64,000 nucleotides of DNA, taken from the NCBI GenBank assembly GCA_023374045.1, contig CM041779.1:273047258-273111257 (forward strand), read 5' to 3'. This stretch comes from Limonium bicolor (Eukaryota > Streptophyta > Magnoliopsida > Caryophyllales > Plumbaginaceae). Below, in pieces: positions 24,258 to 33,955 of this stretch (position 1 is its first letter; the number at the start of each line of letters is the position of its first letter). The notes beneath the pieces were generated by a model. That model did not search any database. It was not told the origin of the DNA and was given only the letters and a program-made list of their open reading frames with translations. Position numbers and translations under genes: made by a program.

Positions 24258-25726
24258 TGTTGGGGTAAAACCTAACGGCAAGTGTACCGGTCAATTCTAG
24301 CAAGTTTTAATAGAGTGTATTCCCTAAGTATCGAACCAGAGGAGGCGATGTCTAGTTTAAATCTTTATTAACCGGAAAAGAAATAAGAGAACTAAATAAC
24401 AAATTAAAACAGGAAATTGGGGTTTGATTTGATGACAATTAAAAACTGTAAACAGAATGTAAAACAGTAAAAAGCAAGAAAATTATTGTTGTGAAACTGA
24501 TTGGGAAAGAGATCCCGGTTTATTACTACTCCCTAAATCTGCAATTCCTATCCCAAAGCGATTTCCAAGATAATTCTGAGTAAAACCCTAGAACAAAATT
24601 AATTCACCTCCGTCTCTCCCGCTTAGCAAATTCTAGTTAGCAAGACCGAATTCTAACTCTCGTTACGAACCCACTGTTTACTAACCGCCTTAAGAACAAC
24701 CTAGATTATCGGTCAACTAGCAATTAGAGGAATTACCGTCTCTAAACTAACCGGTTATTTTCCTGAATTCAATTGAAAGCCGCAGTCGTCACATATAAGC
24801 TAACAAAATACTAATCTTTATAATTGGCCAAATTATAACGATTAAAGAAATTAAGCAAGAAAATAACTTTACTCAATTGAATTGTATTAAATCACAAAGG
24901 AACAGGAATAGCAAATTCAGGGATACATAGCAAACCAAATCTAAAGAAACTACTCAGCCATTGACATGTTTACAATAAGCAAACTGTACTGAGTAGTAAT
25001 AAAGAACAAGAAGAAACTCTGTTGAGACTTCTGGAGAAGTCTCCGTGATGAACTGCTTCCTCTGCTCTGCTCCAGACTCCCAATCAGAATCAATCTCAAA
25101 CTAAGCTAATCTCTCTGTGTTGTATTGTGACAATTTGTGGTCAATCCTCACATCCTCGACGTTGGCAGGGCCTCCCTTATATAACAATTAAACTCTATCT
25201 TTAAATCTTCATATAAGGTGGCTTCGTTAAATATAAAATAATTGACTTCCGTTATTTCCGAAACAGATCTTCTGGCGCTCCGCTTGTATTGGTCCGGGTT
25301 TGCAAACAAGTATGCAAACCCGGACCACCACTAAAACTCGGCAGACGATTCTCGCTTGAAGAAGGTCCGGGTTTGCAAAGTAGTACGCAAACCCGGACCA
25401 CGTCTGAAACTAGGCAGAGAAGATTTCGATGAGATGGTCCGGGTTTACAAAGTCGGACACAAACTCGGACCCTCATTAAATCACGGCAGTAGTCGGTAAA
25501 AATCAGCCTTTGACTTTGGTTTGACTTCTACCTATTGCCTCAACCTCTAAAAACTTCATTTAAGCATTTTGTTGAGCGTTTATCCTGAAAACATATCAAA
25601 TTGATCCTTGGAGACAAATATAACAATAAAGTGTAAATAAAGCATTAAGGAAGGAACATAAAGTCGTAATGTAGACAATTAAGCATGAATTAGCCTAGTA
25701 AACTTAGACAAATTCCTGACTTATCA
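24258..25726 (-). mobile_element. Solo LTR of a different family, 1469 bp, TSD AAATT
   Basis: It is bounded by TGTTGGGG at 24258 and TTATCA at 25726 (TG...CA). AAATT occurs immediately before (24253-24257) and after (25727-25731). A minus-strand TATA box (GTTATATAAGGG, 25174-25185) gives the orientation, so the LTR reads TGATAAGTCAGG to CCCCAACA. There is no primer-binding site, polypurine tract or interior. It interrupts the Ulp1 gene, probably within an intron. Three hairpins at 25255-25475 lie just upstream of its TATA box. The family is not recognised. Confidence 0.85.
25255..25475. repeat. Three hairpin repeats upstream of an LTR TATA box
   Basis: Three imperfect palindromes about 80 bp apart pair GGTCCGGGTTTGC with GCAAACCCGGACC across loops of about 5-9 bp. 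The middle one is nearly perfect and the third has decayed. On the minus strand they lie 70-300 bp upstream of the TATA box, so they are promoter-proximal. Confidence 0.85.
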
Positions 25727-25744
25727 AAATTGTAGCCACCACTA

Positions 25745-26376
25745 GGCTTTGTTTATCTTCTGCACCGCCAACGCTTCTCTACTTGTTCTAGATCCACTAG
25801 GGCAGTGGACAGAATTCAACACTGCAGACTTAATCAAATTGTAAGTTTGTATTACTGCTTAATTGTTTGAAGGTTTTTTGAACCAAAAATAATTTATTCG
25901 TTCATTGTGCTTAACGCTTTTGTTAATATGGGACAGTTGTTACGAAGAAACCCCTCAGGGAGAGTTTGGTGACATGACAGTCACATACATCAAGGTTTGG
26001 TAATTCATTTATTTCATTTGTGTTGCTTATCGTTTTACAATTGTTTACACTTGTGAATTTTGGTGATTTAGTGCCCTACCCAAAAGGATTCTAGGAATTG
26101 CGGGTACTACATGATGCGGTACATGTACGAGTTCTATGGGTACTTCCCAGTATTTCAGAACTCTGAAGACAAGGTAATACAACACTGTCTTCTATATAAT
26201 TCTTTGTGCAGATTTTTTGTGTCTTTATCTTAATCTCATTATGTGTTCCATTCCTTTTCTTAATCCAGATTAAAGAGCATTATGCCCAATCCTTGACTTA
26301 CTGTGCAAAAGACTTGTATCATGTCAGAGAGAGCATGGCATCCTTATTTTTTAGAATGGATTGGTTGACTAGCTAG
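25745..26376 (+). pseudogene. Ulp1-type C48 cysteine protease, catalytic C-terminal exons
   Basis: Exon-like segments separated by GT-AG-like gaps read LLVLDPLGQWTEFNTADLIK (about 25775-25840), CYEETPQGEFGDMTVTYIK (about 25940-25995), then CPTQKDSRNCGYYMMRYMYE (about 26072-26131), ending DWLTS and a TAG stop at 26376. Ulp1 enzymes use a His-Asp-Cys triad with an oxyanion Gln. The Asp of LDPLG, the Gln and the Cys of NCGYY are visible. The His-Trp expected just before LLVLD is not, where the sequence reads NAS instead. The protease is probably inactive or this exon edge is damaged. Confidence 0.72.
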
Positions 26377-26714
26377 CTTTTTGTATATTATGTAGTGGCA
26401 TGAAACTGAAATGATCACATTTACTGAACTGCTAGCTGCTGTAACAGATTCTACTGTATTGCAGAGAATATTTTTTTGTTGTTGTAACAGATTTGTATGT
26501 ATCTACTGTAATAGATTCTGGTGTATATTAAAGATGTTATCTGTTGCAATTGTGCGCAGAGAATGAATGTGTTTTGTTGCTATTTGATTCAGGTGTGTTG
26601 CAATTGTACAATTTCTGCACATCTGTTGCAATTCTGCGCTCTGTTGCATATCTGTTGCAATTCTGCCCTCTGTTGTAATTGTGTAGTTCTATAATACAAA
26701 AAAATAAAAAAAAC
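26377..26714 (+). other. CACTA 3' noncoding region
   Basis: No gene is seen. There are short T-rich and CTGTTGCAATT-type direct repeats (26544-26690), then an A-rich run leading into the subterminal repeats. Confidence 0.5.
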
Positions 26715-26818
26715 ACTTTACATTACGGTTCGAAGGAAAACCATAATCTAAAGTCCTTTGGGCCGCGCGCGCCGAAGCACTTTAGATTACGGTTTTCCTT
26801 CTAACCGTAATGTAAAGT
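26715..26818. repeat. CACTA subterminal inverted repeat, 40-bp arms
   Basis: The arms begin ACTTTACATTACGGTT and pair over 40 bp with two mismatches. They flank a GC-rich loop (GGCCGCGCGCGCCG). Shorter inverted pairs follow (TTTAATTAC...GTAATTAAA near 26847, and CGGTCCAAAACC...GGTTTTGGACCG near 26909-26946). Such repeats are the usual binding region for the CACTA accessory transposase. Confidence 0.88.
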
Positions 26819-26954
26819 CCCTGACACGCGGGACCTGGAAAAGGCCTTTAATTACAGCTCTAAACCGTAATTAAAGACATCTCTGTCTTAGGTGACGCCC
26901 GCGTTAACTACGGTCCAAAACCATAATTATACACGGTTTTGGACCGTAAATTTA

Positions 26955-26973
26955 GGGTTTTGTTCCACCAGTG
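26955..26973. repeat. CACTA 3' terminal inverted repeat
   Basis: GGGTTTTGTTCCACCAGTG ends the element. The next three bases, TAA, are the candidate target duplication, but the left copy is not in the window. Confidence 0.8.
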
Positions 26974-27555
26974 TAATTTGCATTTTGGTTGATAATTGTG
27001 TTGCATTTTGATGAATTCCTCTTCTGATTTGTGATGTTGTTCGAGTAGTTAAACCCCCATGGGTACTGTTTTATCATTGTAGGAATTTCTGTGGAATCTG
27101 GTGATGTTTTGAATGTGTTTTCGCACTCTGAACTGTTCTGTGATTTATGATTTTCGCGACGTCCGGACGTCTGTCCGGACATTCGTCTGACGCGCCTCTG
27201 GTTTCTACATTTTTGAAGTGTCTGGACTTCTGTCCAGATAGAGTGCGAGGACGTTTTCTGACTTTTGCTCTCGGCATGTGTTAGGACTTGTAAGTTCGGA
27301 CACATGTCCAGACTTCTCTAGGTTTTTATTTGACATGTGTCCGGACATATAAGGTCGGACACATGTCTAGACGTTTCTGTAAATTATATTTTGGAATTCC
27401 GTCTGGACTTGCAAGGTCGGACGCAAGTCCGGACAAGCTTCTGTTTTCACTTCAGCATGTGTCCGAGCATGCAAGGTCGGACGCATGTCCGAACACCTCT
27501 TCTGTTTTGCTAAAAGCTCGTTTGAGCTCCGTTTGACTTCCGTTTGCGGGGTTTT
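26974..27555. other. Noncoding sequence between CACTA end and outer chromovirus
   Basis: No gene is seen. The second half (27153-27500) is an array of imperfect palindromes built on GTCCGGAC / GTCCGAC / CAAGTCCGGAC. It is probably a remnant of another LTR carrying a palindromic array, into which the outer chromovirus inserted. The candidate target bases before it are GTTTT. Confidence 0.5.
27153..27500. repeat. Palindromic array (GTCCGGAC type)
   Basis: Five or six hairpin-forming units occur roughly every 55-80 bp, for example CATGTGTCCGGACATATAAGG followed by a matching GTCGGACACATG. The core differs from the arrays at 1381, 7183 and 29933, but the layout is the same. Confidence 0.8.
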
Positions 27556-28173
27556 TGAAATACCCCAAACTTAGATATGGTGTTTAAAAGATAAACTAAG
27601 TTATAAGGAGGCTAAATAATGCCTTAGAAACATTAAGAAACATTTCTTATCAAAGAAAACATAAGGAAACACCAAAAGAGCAGTTTAAGCAAAAACGTGT
27701 TCTAAGCTTGGAGAGACTTGGGAGAGTACCCAAATATTGTTCTAAGACCTTAGTAATATCCTAATGGTCATTTTAAATCAATTACCAAAGAAAACCAAGC
27801 TTGAAAACAAGTTAAAACACAAAATGTGCTTTAAGGAGTCTTAAAGCACATTTTTGAAAAATTGTCTTGTAAATGAGTTTTGAATGGCTAAATGTCCATC
27901 ATTACTCTTTAATTAACATGTGTACTATATAGTATCACATTTGGAAGTCTATATCAATGGGAAATCAAAAATTTCACAACAATGTGCCTTGTTTTGTGAA
28001 TAGTAATTTAATTAAGCTAGTTTATAACATAAGTCAATATAAGTGAGATATTTGGTCAACAAAGACTTAAGTACCCCTTGTTACTTAATGGGGGCCGGTT
28101 TTTACAAGGTGAGTCACCACCTTTATTAGTTATTAAGTAAACAAAGAATTATAAAGCAAAACTACTATTTACT

Positions 28174-28240
28174 TTATAAGATAAATTCCCTACCTTTAAT
28201 CATCTCTCTCCTCATCTCTTCATTCTCTCTTGTTCCCACG
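28174..28240 (+). promoter_or_regulatory. Candidate LTR promoter (TATA plus CT-rich initiator)
   Basis: CTTTATAAGATAAA is followed about 30 bp later by a long CT-rich run (CATCTCTCTCCTCATCTC), like a plant pyrimidine-patch start region. The other LTRs have an AT-rich box and CT-rich run at the same place. If correct, U3 is about 0.65 kb and the transcribed leader in the LTR about 3.5 kb. Confidence 0.35.
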
Positions 28241-29932
28241 GTTTTGAGCTGCTCTCCCCTCCATTAACGTGAAGAACAACCCCATGCTAGCTCCATCTTC
28301 CTTTGTACACTCCTAGCTCCATCTGCCGTTGGTACATACTTACTCATTTTAGCTCCAAAAACCAAAAACAAATTACATATTCCTCTTAGTTAGCTCAAGC
28401 TCTCTCTTTCTATCTTTTCAAAACTTCAAGAGCTTTGATTTGGTGCCAAGCCAAACCAGCATTAGAGGAGGAAATTCAAGTTGGAGACTCCATTGGCTTC
28501 TTCATTCTCTTAAGGTAAAGAAAGTGTAAGAAAATCTAGGTTTTCCATCACTTTTCTTCTTGACCGAAAATGTATGCTCATGAGGCTTCATTTTAATGCC
28601 TTGTTCTAGCTTGTTTTCTACTCTTCAAAGGATTGAGGAGGTCCTTCTTGCTTCATATCCAAGCTTGTCTTGAGAAACCAAGGTAAAACAATCACCTTAA
28701 TACCTTAAAGCACATTTTTAACCTAGGGTTTGTTCCTTAGGGTTAATGTATTATCTAGTACTCATTGGAGTCATTGGATATTGGTTAGAACATTGGCAAG
28801 GGGATATATATTGGTGACCGAGATTGAGCAAGGAAAACCTAAGGAAGAAAGTTTTTAAAGCTTGTAAAAGAACAAGGTAAATTACTTACCTTAAGGTGTT
28901 TATTGTTTAAGGGAATGGGATTTAGATATGTGATGAGTTTAGTGTAGAGTTTACATTAGAAAATGGCTATGTATGACCTAGGAGAAACAATGATCATGAT
29001 TTTGAACTTGTGATTAAGGAGCAAATGAGGAAAAAAGATAGTTTAAGAATATCAAGGTGAAGTACAAGAAGCATTTTATTTCAATGGGAGCCTTGTTGTG
29101 TGTATTCGCGGGTTAAAGGCAAATATATGTGGAAATTCAGTGGTTAAGATTATTGTCATTTAAGGGCCTAAGTGCCAAGCATTTAAGTTTATGCACTATA
29201 TGATGATGTGGTGTAGTTTTGGTGTAAATTGTGTGTTAAGGTGTTGTGATGAGAATTTGAGTGATATTGGTTGGTTGATGGAGAAAAACCAAGTGTTAGG
29301 ATGTACTATATACTAGAGAACCCATGGCAAAATTTAAAGGAGAACTTAAGTGTTTAAGATGTTCTAAGGGGATTTAATGACTAAGGAAGTACTACTAGGA
29401 AGTTCTAGAGGTTGTCTTGATGAAAAGGGTGAGATTAAGGTATTTTAATGCCTTATAATGGCTTAGACATCACTATGAAGGATTTAGGAATCAAAAGAGT
29501 GTATTTGGCTATTTAGGACTTAGGTAAATGTTGATAAAAGAAGCTAGGAAACTTGGGTAAGTTAGATGGAAATGAGTGTAAAACTTTTAGATGGTTTAGG
29601 TAGAAACTAGAGTTTAGAATTTAAGGAAAACCTTGGAAAGTGTAAGAGGGATGCAAGTGGTGTATATGGTGTGGTCAAGTTCATAAGGAGGGAACCTTTG
29701 GCTAGTAGAAGTGCTAGGTGAAAGGGATGTTGAAAAGTAGGAAAGAAATAAATGCTAAGTGTTAGTAGTTGTTGTAAGAATTGAGTAAAGGAATGGGATG
29801 ATCTTTGGAGGTGTTTAATGAGCTTGGAGGATTATCTAAGGTGGGTTGAGGGTCTAAATGATGTTAGAACACATTGGAAGGCTTGAGGAAAAGTTTGGTG
29901 AAGATTTGACAATGTTTGGGCATGTTCTAGAG

Positions 29933-30245
29933 GTGTCCGACCCAAGTTTGGGTCAGACGGCCTCTGTTAAACGCCAGTGAAAGGTTATGGAATGGTCCGA
30001 CCCAGAGGACTTGGGTCGGACATGGGTCGGACGGGTGTGTTTTAAAGGGCGGTTAAGTTTCGTTCTGGAATGGTCCGACCCAGTTGGTTGGGTCGGACAT
30101 AGGAGGTTTGGAAGACGGAAAATTTCTGGAATGGTCCGACCCAGTTGGTTGGGTCGGACGTGGGTCGGACATGTAGAGTTTTTCAAACTCGAAAGTTACT
30201 GGAAGGGTCCGACCCAGAGGGTGGGTCGGACGGTGGGTCGGACGA
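29933..30245. repeat. Palindromic array (GGTCCGACCCA...TGGGTCGGAC)
   Basis: Five units lie 55-70 bp apart, each pairing GTCCGACCCA with TGGGTCGGAC across a short loop, some with an extra GGGTCGGAC. The array is 2.4-2.7 kb from the LTR start, matching the arrays in LTRs 1-4363 and 5185-9786 in place but not in sequence. Confidence 0.88.
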
Positions 30246-31330
30246 CCCTTAACACTTAAAAAAAAGAAGAAATTTTGAATTCTAAGGAAGATAATTGGTA
30301 ATAAGGTATACCTTTGGTAGGGTGGTAATGATTAGGACCCTAAGAACTTAAGGGATTAAGTTAAGTTAAGTAAGAACCTTAATGTTTAAAGTTAAGTTTA
30401 AAAGGTTAAGAGGTAAGGACTTGAGAAGATATTCATTGGGAATCCTTAGGGACTAAGTGAGTTAAGTAAGGTGCAAATAACTAATGGCCTAAAAATGAAT
30501 CAATGTTGTAGGTTCGTGAATTGGGACCCCGGAGAAGGTTAAACAAACGACGATCGACGGTGAACAGTACAATCCTTCTTGTGACCTGCTTGCTAACGAG
30601 GTGTCCCTCGGCTTGTGTGCTATCTGTTTAATTGCTATGACTAAGACAAGATAAAGCATGCAAACGGTTATATTTGTTCTCGTTGTGTATGTGTTTTCTT
30701 TGCACTAACCCACGAGATTTGAGACTGTTACTAACCAAGTTTAGTACTTACTGAGTTAAGAATAAGAGTTAAGTTTTGGTGATTGTTGGTTAATACCCGT
30801 TAAGGTTTAACTAACCCATGGTATTTACGATTTCTTCTAACTGGAACTTGAGTGAGGAAACCCGGGACTGACTCCGGTCATGCATGCTAAGGAAAGGGGG
30901 ACGGTATCTGAATTAGATCCGCCCTCCGCTTAAGGACTTGTCTTCGGACTTGTAGCCTAGGGCCGGTTGCCGGCTCAGCTACGCTGGACTCCCGTCCAGG
31001 GTAGGTGGCATTAAGATGGTGCGGTGGGACCACCTAAATCCTAGGTTTGAAATTAAGCTACAACCATTCCCTTCCAGGAGCGGTTGTATATTGAGATTAA
31101 GTTGAGGTTAAGATTAAGGTAAGGTAAGGAACTGAGGTTAAGGAAATCAGGACTAAGGAGGGGGTTACTAACCCACTTGATAAGGGAACACTTGTGTCGT
31201 TCATTGTTTGTGAACTATGCATGTTCATCTGTGGATTGTTGTTATTGCACTTCATATCATGCTTGTGTATGTAATCAATTTCCATGCTATCGACAATTAG
31301 TCGTCGTAGCCCCGTTAGCTTGGGGGCCAT

Positions 31331-31391
31331 GAGAGGGAGTACCAGCATTCGTGCTGACCCCCTTTGGGGGCTGTTTTTACACTTGCAGGTA
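31331..31391 (+). promoter_or_regulatory. Leader double hairpin with CAG/GTAAG site
   Basis: CCAGCATTCGTGCTG (AGCA/TGCT stem) is followed by CCCCCTTTGGGGG (stem), then TTTTTACACTTGCAG and GTAAGAG. It is 325 bp before the LTR end. The T-rich run and CAG resemble an acceptor, and GTAAG resembles a donor. Confidence 0.45.
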
Positions 31392-31721
31392 AGAGACCCA
31401 TGAGGACGCACTACGAGAGTAGGAGCGGTTAGACTTAGGATGGGCTGTTTATTTTGAGTACGGGTTGCGCTTGTGCTCCCGTCTGTTTATATTGAAACTA
31501 GTGTAATTTGTGATTATGACTTAGATACTTATTCTCGGTTGGTTGGTGGTGTTTGGACGATTGTTTATTTTGGATAAATGTTGTAATCGATAAGGCCGGT
31601 ATATTCTAACGATCAGACCGTGGCAAGGTCCAGGTGTTTGTTATTTCCGCTGCGACAAATTCGATTAAGTGTTAAGTTTTCCGATAACCACGATTGGCTT
31701 TGGACGGGGTGTTACAAAAAG

Positions 31722-31733
31722 TGGTATCAGAGC
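31722..31733 (+). other. Primer-binding site for initiator tRNA-Met
   Basis: TGGTATCAGAGC lies five bases after the 5' LTR end. It is complementary to the 3' end of plant initiator tRNA-Met, the usual primer of chromoviruses. Confidence 0.95.
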
Positions 31734-32592
31734 GTAGTTACGCTCTGATCAAGAAATACCGGACATAAGAAACACCGAGTTAGGATATAAGTTAAGGAAT
31801 AAGTGATGGGTTAAGGGTGTGAGCTGTTAGTGTGAGTAGAGTCAGATGACCACTAATAAGTGTGGATCGTCTTTACCGTCTACGGACGTTATAAATTCGT
31901 TAACCGAAACAGTGGTGGATACGAATCTAATGTGAGTTATGCTTGTTCAGATGGCAGGACGTCCTAGAGGAGGCCGAGGTCGTGGCCAGGGCGATGATGC
32001 TTCAGGGATACCGGGAGGGTAGACGATCGCCGAGATCGTGGCTGCCGCATTAGGGCATATGGGGTATCAGCCTGGAGTGGGTGCACCACCTCCACCGCCA
32101 CAACCCAGGGAACCAAATTGGGTGAAGAGTCTTGCACACCTTCGACCCGCACACTTTAAGGGGGAGACCGATCCCGCCAAGCTTGAGGCGTACATCTCCG
32201 AGCTGGAGACCGCCTTTGAGACCCTTGATGTCCCTGCTGGGATCAAGGTGCGACTGGCTGCTTTCTATCTGAAGGGGGCGGCAGGCGATTGGTGGAAGCT
32301 GGTGAGGGCCGAGCATGTGGCCAATCCAGAGTTCGGCTGGGAGCAGTACACCGCTTTGCTACGAGCAAAGTACTACCCCGCCCATGTCCAGACGAAGAAG
32401 CGCTTGCAGTTGGATGCGCTTAAGCAGACCGACAAGATGACGGTGGACGAGTATTACTCAGAGTTCACCGCCTTGCTCCGTCTTCTGCCAGGTCTTGGAT
32501 ATTCAGACCAGATCTTGGTGGACCACTTCTATGGCGGGCTTAGCCATCGACTCCGCTACGGCATGGGGCCGACGAGTTTACACTACTTGTAG

Positions 32593-32678
32593 GTAATAAG
32601 AATAATTGAGATTTGAGTAAGTAAATGAGTAAGACTTAGGTTATGAGAAATAAGAGTGACTAATACTGTGGAAAGCAG
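32593..32678 (+). other. Intron 1 of outer gag (86 nt)
   Basis: GTAATAAG donor, AT-rich body and GGAAAGCAG acceptor. The following codons (GAG TGC TAT) align with GAG TGT TAT after intron 1 of the nested element. The preceding ten residues align one to one (MG-T----- then Gln or stop). Phase 0 in both. Confidence 0.7.
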
Positions 32679-32931
32679 GAGTGCTATCATGCCGCGGCTA
32701 AGGCTGAGAGATAACCGTCCAGCTGAGGACGAGGAGAATGCTAAGAGGAAGAATGCTGGTAAGAGCTCGGAGAGTCAAGGGCAAGGAGGGTACAAGAAAC
32801 AGAAGTACCAGCCTCAAGCCCAGAAAAATCAAAACCCAAAAGGGAAGGAGGAAAAGGAGAAGGCTCGGAAGAGCCATTGAAGTTGACGTATGCTTACGCA
32901 GCTACACCCCTGCGCTCTAGGGCGCCAAAGG

Positions 32932-33010
32932 GTAAGGGATTGGTATTGATTGAGTTAAGAAACAATTAGTAACCGTTTGAGATATGAGAATTGACATTGT
33001 GAATGATCAG
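32932..33010 (+). other. Intron 2 of outer gag (79 nt)
   Basis: The donor GTAAGGG follows CCAAAGG and the acceptor is GATCAG. The exon junction is phase 1 and restores a frame into the zinc-finger exon. The nested element has an 83-nt intron at the same place and phase. Confidence 0.75.
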
Positions 33011-33353
33011 GATCTGAGACTGAGAAGGGAGCCGGTGGTGGCTACCAGCGACGCTACATCTGTAGGTGGTGTCACAAGGACCCACCCCGGGCTCGATTGC
33101 AAGGGGAACAAGGTGGAGTGCAACTTTTGTGAGGTGTACGGACACCGAGCATATGAGTGTTACCGGAACCCTGCTAGCAGAGCCTATAGGCCCGACACCA
33201 GGGGCAAGGGCAAGACCGATCAGGGAGCTGGATCTGACGGTCAGAGGAAGGTGCAGCAGGCGGCAGACAAGAACCCACGGGTGACCCAGAAGTCGGGACC
33301 CACACTACACTTGGTAGACCGGGACGATGAGCCTGAACCCTCATCGAGGCCAG

Positions 33354-33484
33354 GTACCGCTATAACCACTTAGTAATATAATTGCCTGCTTACCGCATTA
33401 TCATGCATGTTTGGTGAATAATTGAGTCAAGTAAGAATGAGATGAGATTAGAACTTAAGTAAGATATAACCTACTACCCTTTAG
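33354..33484 (+). other. Intron between gag and AlkB, outer element (131 nt)
   Basis: Donor GTACCGC and acceptor CCTACTACCCTTTAG. The counterpart in the nested element is 130 nt (43062-42933). Both sit just before the ATCTGCTATCC start of the AlkB-domain exon. Confidence 0.72.
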
Positions 33485-33955
33485 GAAGCTTCAAACATCT
33501 GCTATCCAATACCGTTTACACCTAACCCGGAGCACACCGACATCAAAACCATAGACTTTCCAACCGAACAATGTCAGGTTATCCGCCCAGGTATGATCTT
33601 ATTAAGGGGATACCTGACACCTGAAGCACAAATAGCCATCATCAGAAGATGCAATCAACTAGGAATGTGACCGGAGGTTTTTACACACCGGAGTACCCAG
33701 GGAGAGCAAAGATGAAATTAAAAATGATGAGCTTAGGCAAGGATTGGAATCCGTATGCCAAGAACTACCAAGCAACGAGGATGCAAGATGGAGTCTCACC
33801 ACCGGGAATACCCGAAGAGTCCATCCAGTTATTACACAAGTCGTGGAAGTTGCTCAGCAATTAGAAGCTGAACCGATTCCAGACATTCAAGCAGACATTT
33901 GCATTGTAAACTTCTACGAGAGGATGGGCGACTTGGTTACACCAGACCCCTCAAT
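33485..33955 (+). pseudogene. AlkB-family dioxygenase domain, N-terminal half (outer element)
   Basis: Following the gag-AlkB intron, the frame reads NICYPIPFTP, then QVIRPGMILLRGYLTPEAQI, GGFYTPEYPGRAKMKLKM, LGKDWNPYAKNYQ and, near 33889, DIQADICIVNFYERMG. These match the plant ALKBH family and the complete domain at 42198-42932. The domain breaks off at 33955, where the HxD iron-binding motif begins (a CACCAG remains at 33940-33945), against a truncated LTR of the nested block. A stop (33667) and a shift (about 33840) further break the frame. It cannot be active. Alternative: host gene capture by each element separately, but shared intron position favours common descent. Confidence 0.82.

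Larger units (their letters stand above)
21127..26973 (+). mobile_element. CACTA (En/Spm) element, 5'-truncated, 3' end intact
   Basis: The 3' terminus at 26973 is the reverse complement of CACTGGTGGAACAAAACCC, a CACTG-type CACTA terminal repeat. It follows a block of subterminal inverted repeats (26715-26973). Coding remains occur in CACTA order: C-terminus of the TNP2-type transposase, a Transposase_24 (Ptta/En-Spm) region, then an Ulp1-type cysteine protease. No matching left terminus exists in the window, and the sequence before 21127 is LTR-like, so the left half is missing. A solo LTR (24258-25726) lies inside. Confidence 0.85.
27556..31716 (+). repeat. 5' LTR of outer chromovirus (4161 bp)
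   Basis: It starts TGAAATACCCCAAAC and ends GGGGTGTTACA, followed after 5 bases by the primer-binding site. It matches the partial 3' LTR at 57696-59185 nearly base for base, apart from small indels that are mostly deletions in the 3' copy. Inside are a TATA-like box near 28174, the shared conserved block (29095-29220), the palindromic array (29933-30245) and the leader hairpin (31331-31391). Confidence 0.92.
31951..33353 (+). pseudogene. gag: gag of outer chromovirus, three-exon, with nonsense mutations
   Basis: ATG at 31951 opens a Gly/Arg-rich start, then a retrotransposon Gag domain (REPNWVKSLAHLRPAHFKGE, WWKLVRAEH, YYPAHVQTKKR, MTVDEYYSEF). Exon 1 ends at 32592. A GT-AG intron follows (32593-32678), then exon 2 (ECYHAAAKAER at 32679 through a basic, Gln-rich linker), a second intron (32932-33010) and exon 3 from 33011 with two zinc-binding boxes (CRWCHKD, then CNFCEVYGHRAYECY). 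Exon 3 ends at 33353, where intron 33354-33484 leads to AlkB. TAG codons at 32020 and 32590 replace what look like CAG codons. Frame changes occur after 32712 and near 33082. Confidence 0.82.

Noticed and set aside
29953..30259. Pro/Ser/Gly-rich repeat protein frames on both strands
   Set aside because: Same cause: the GGTCCGACCCA palindromes are open in several frames at once.
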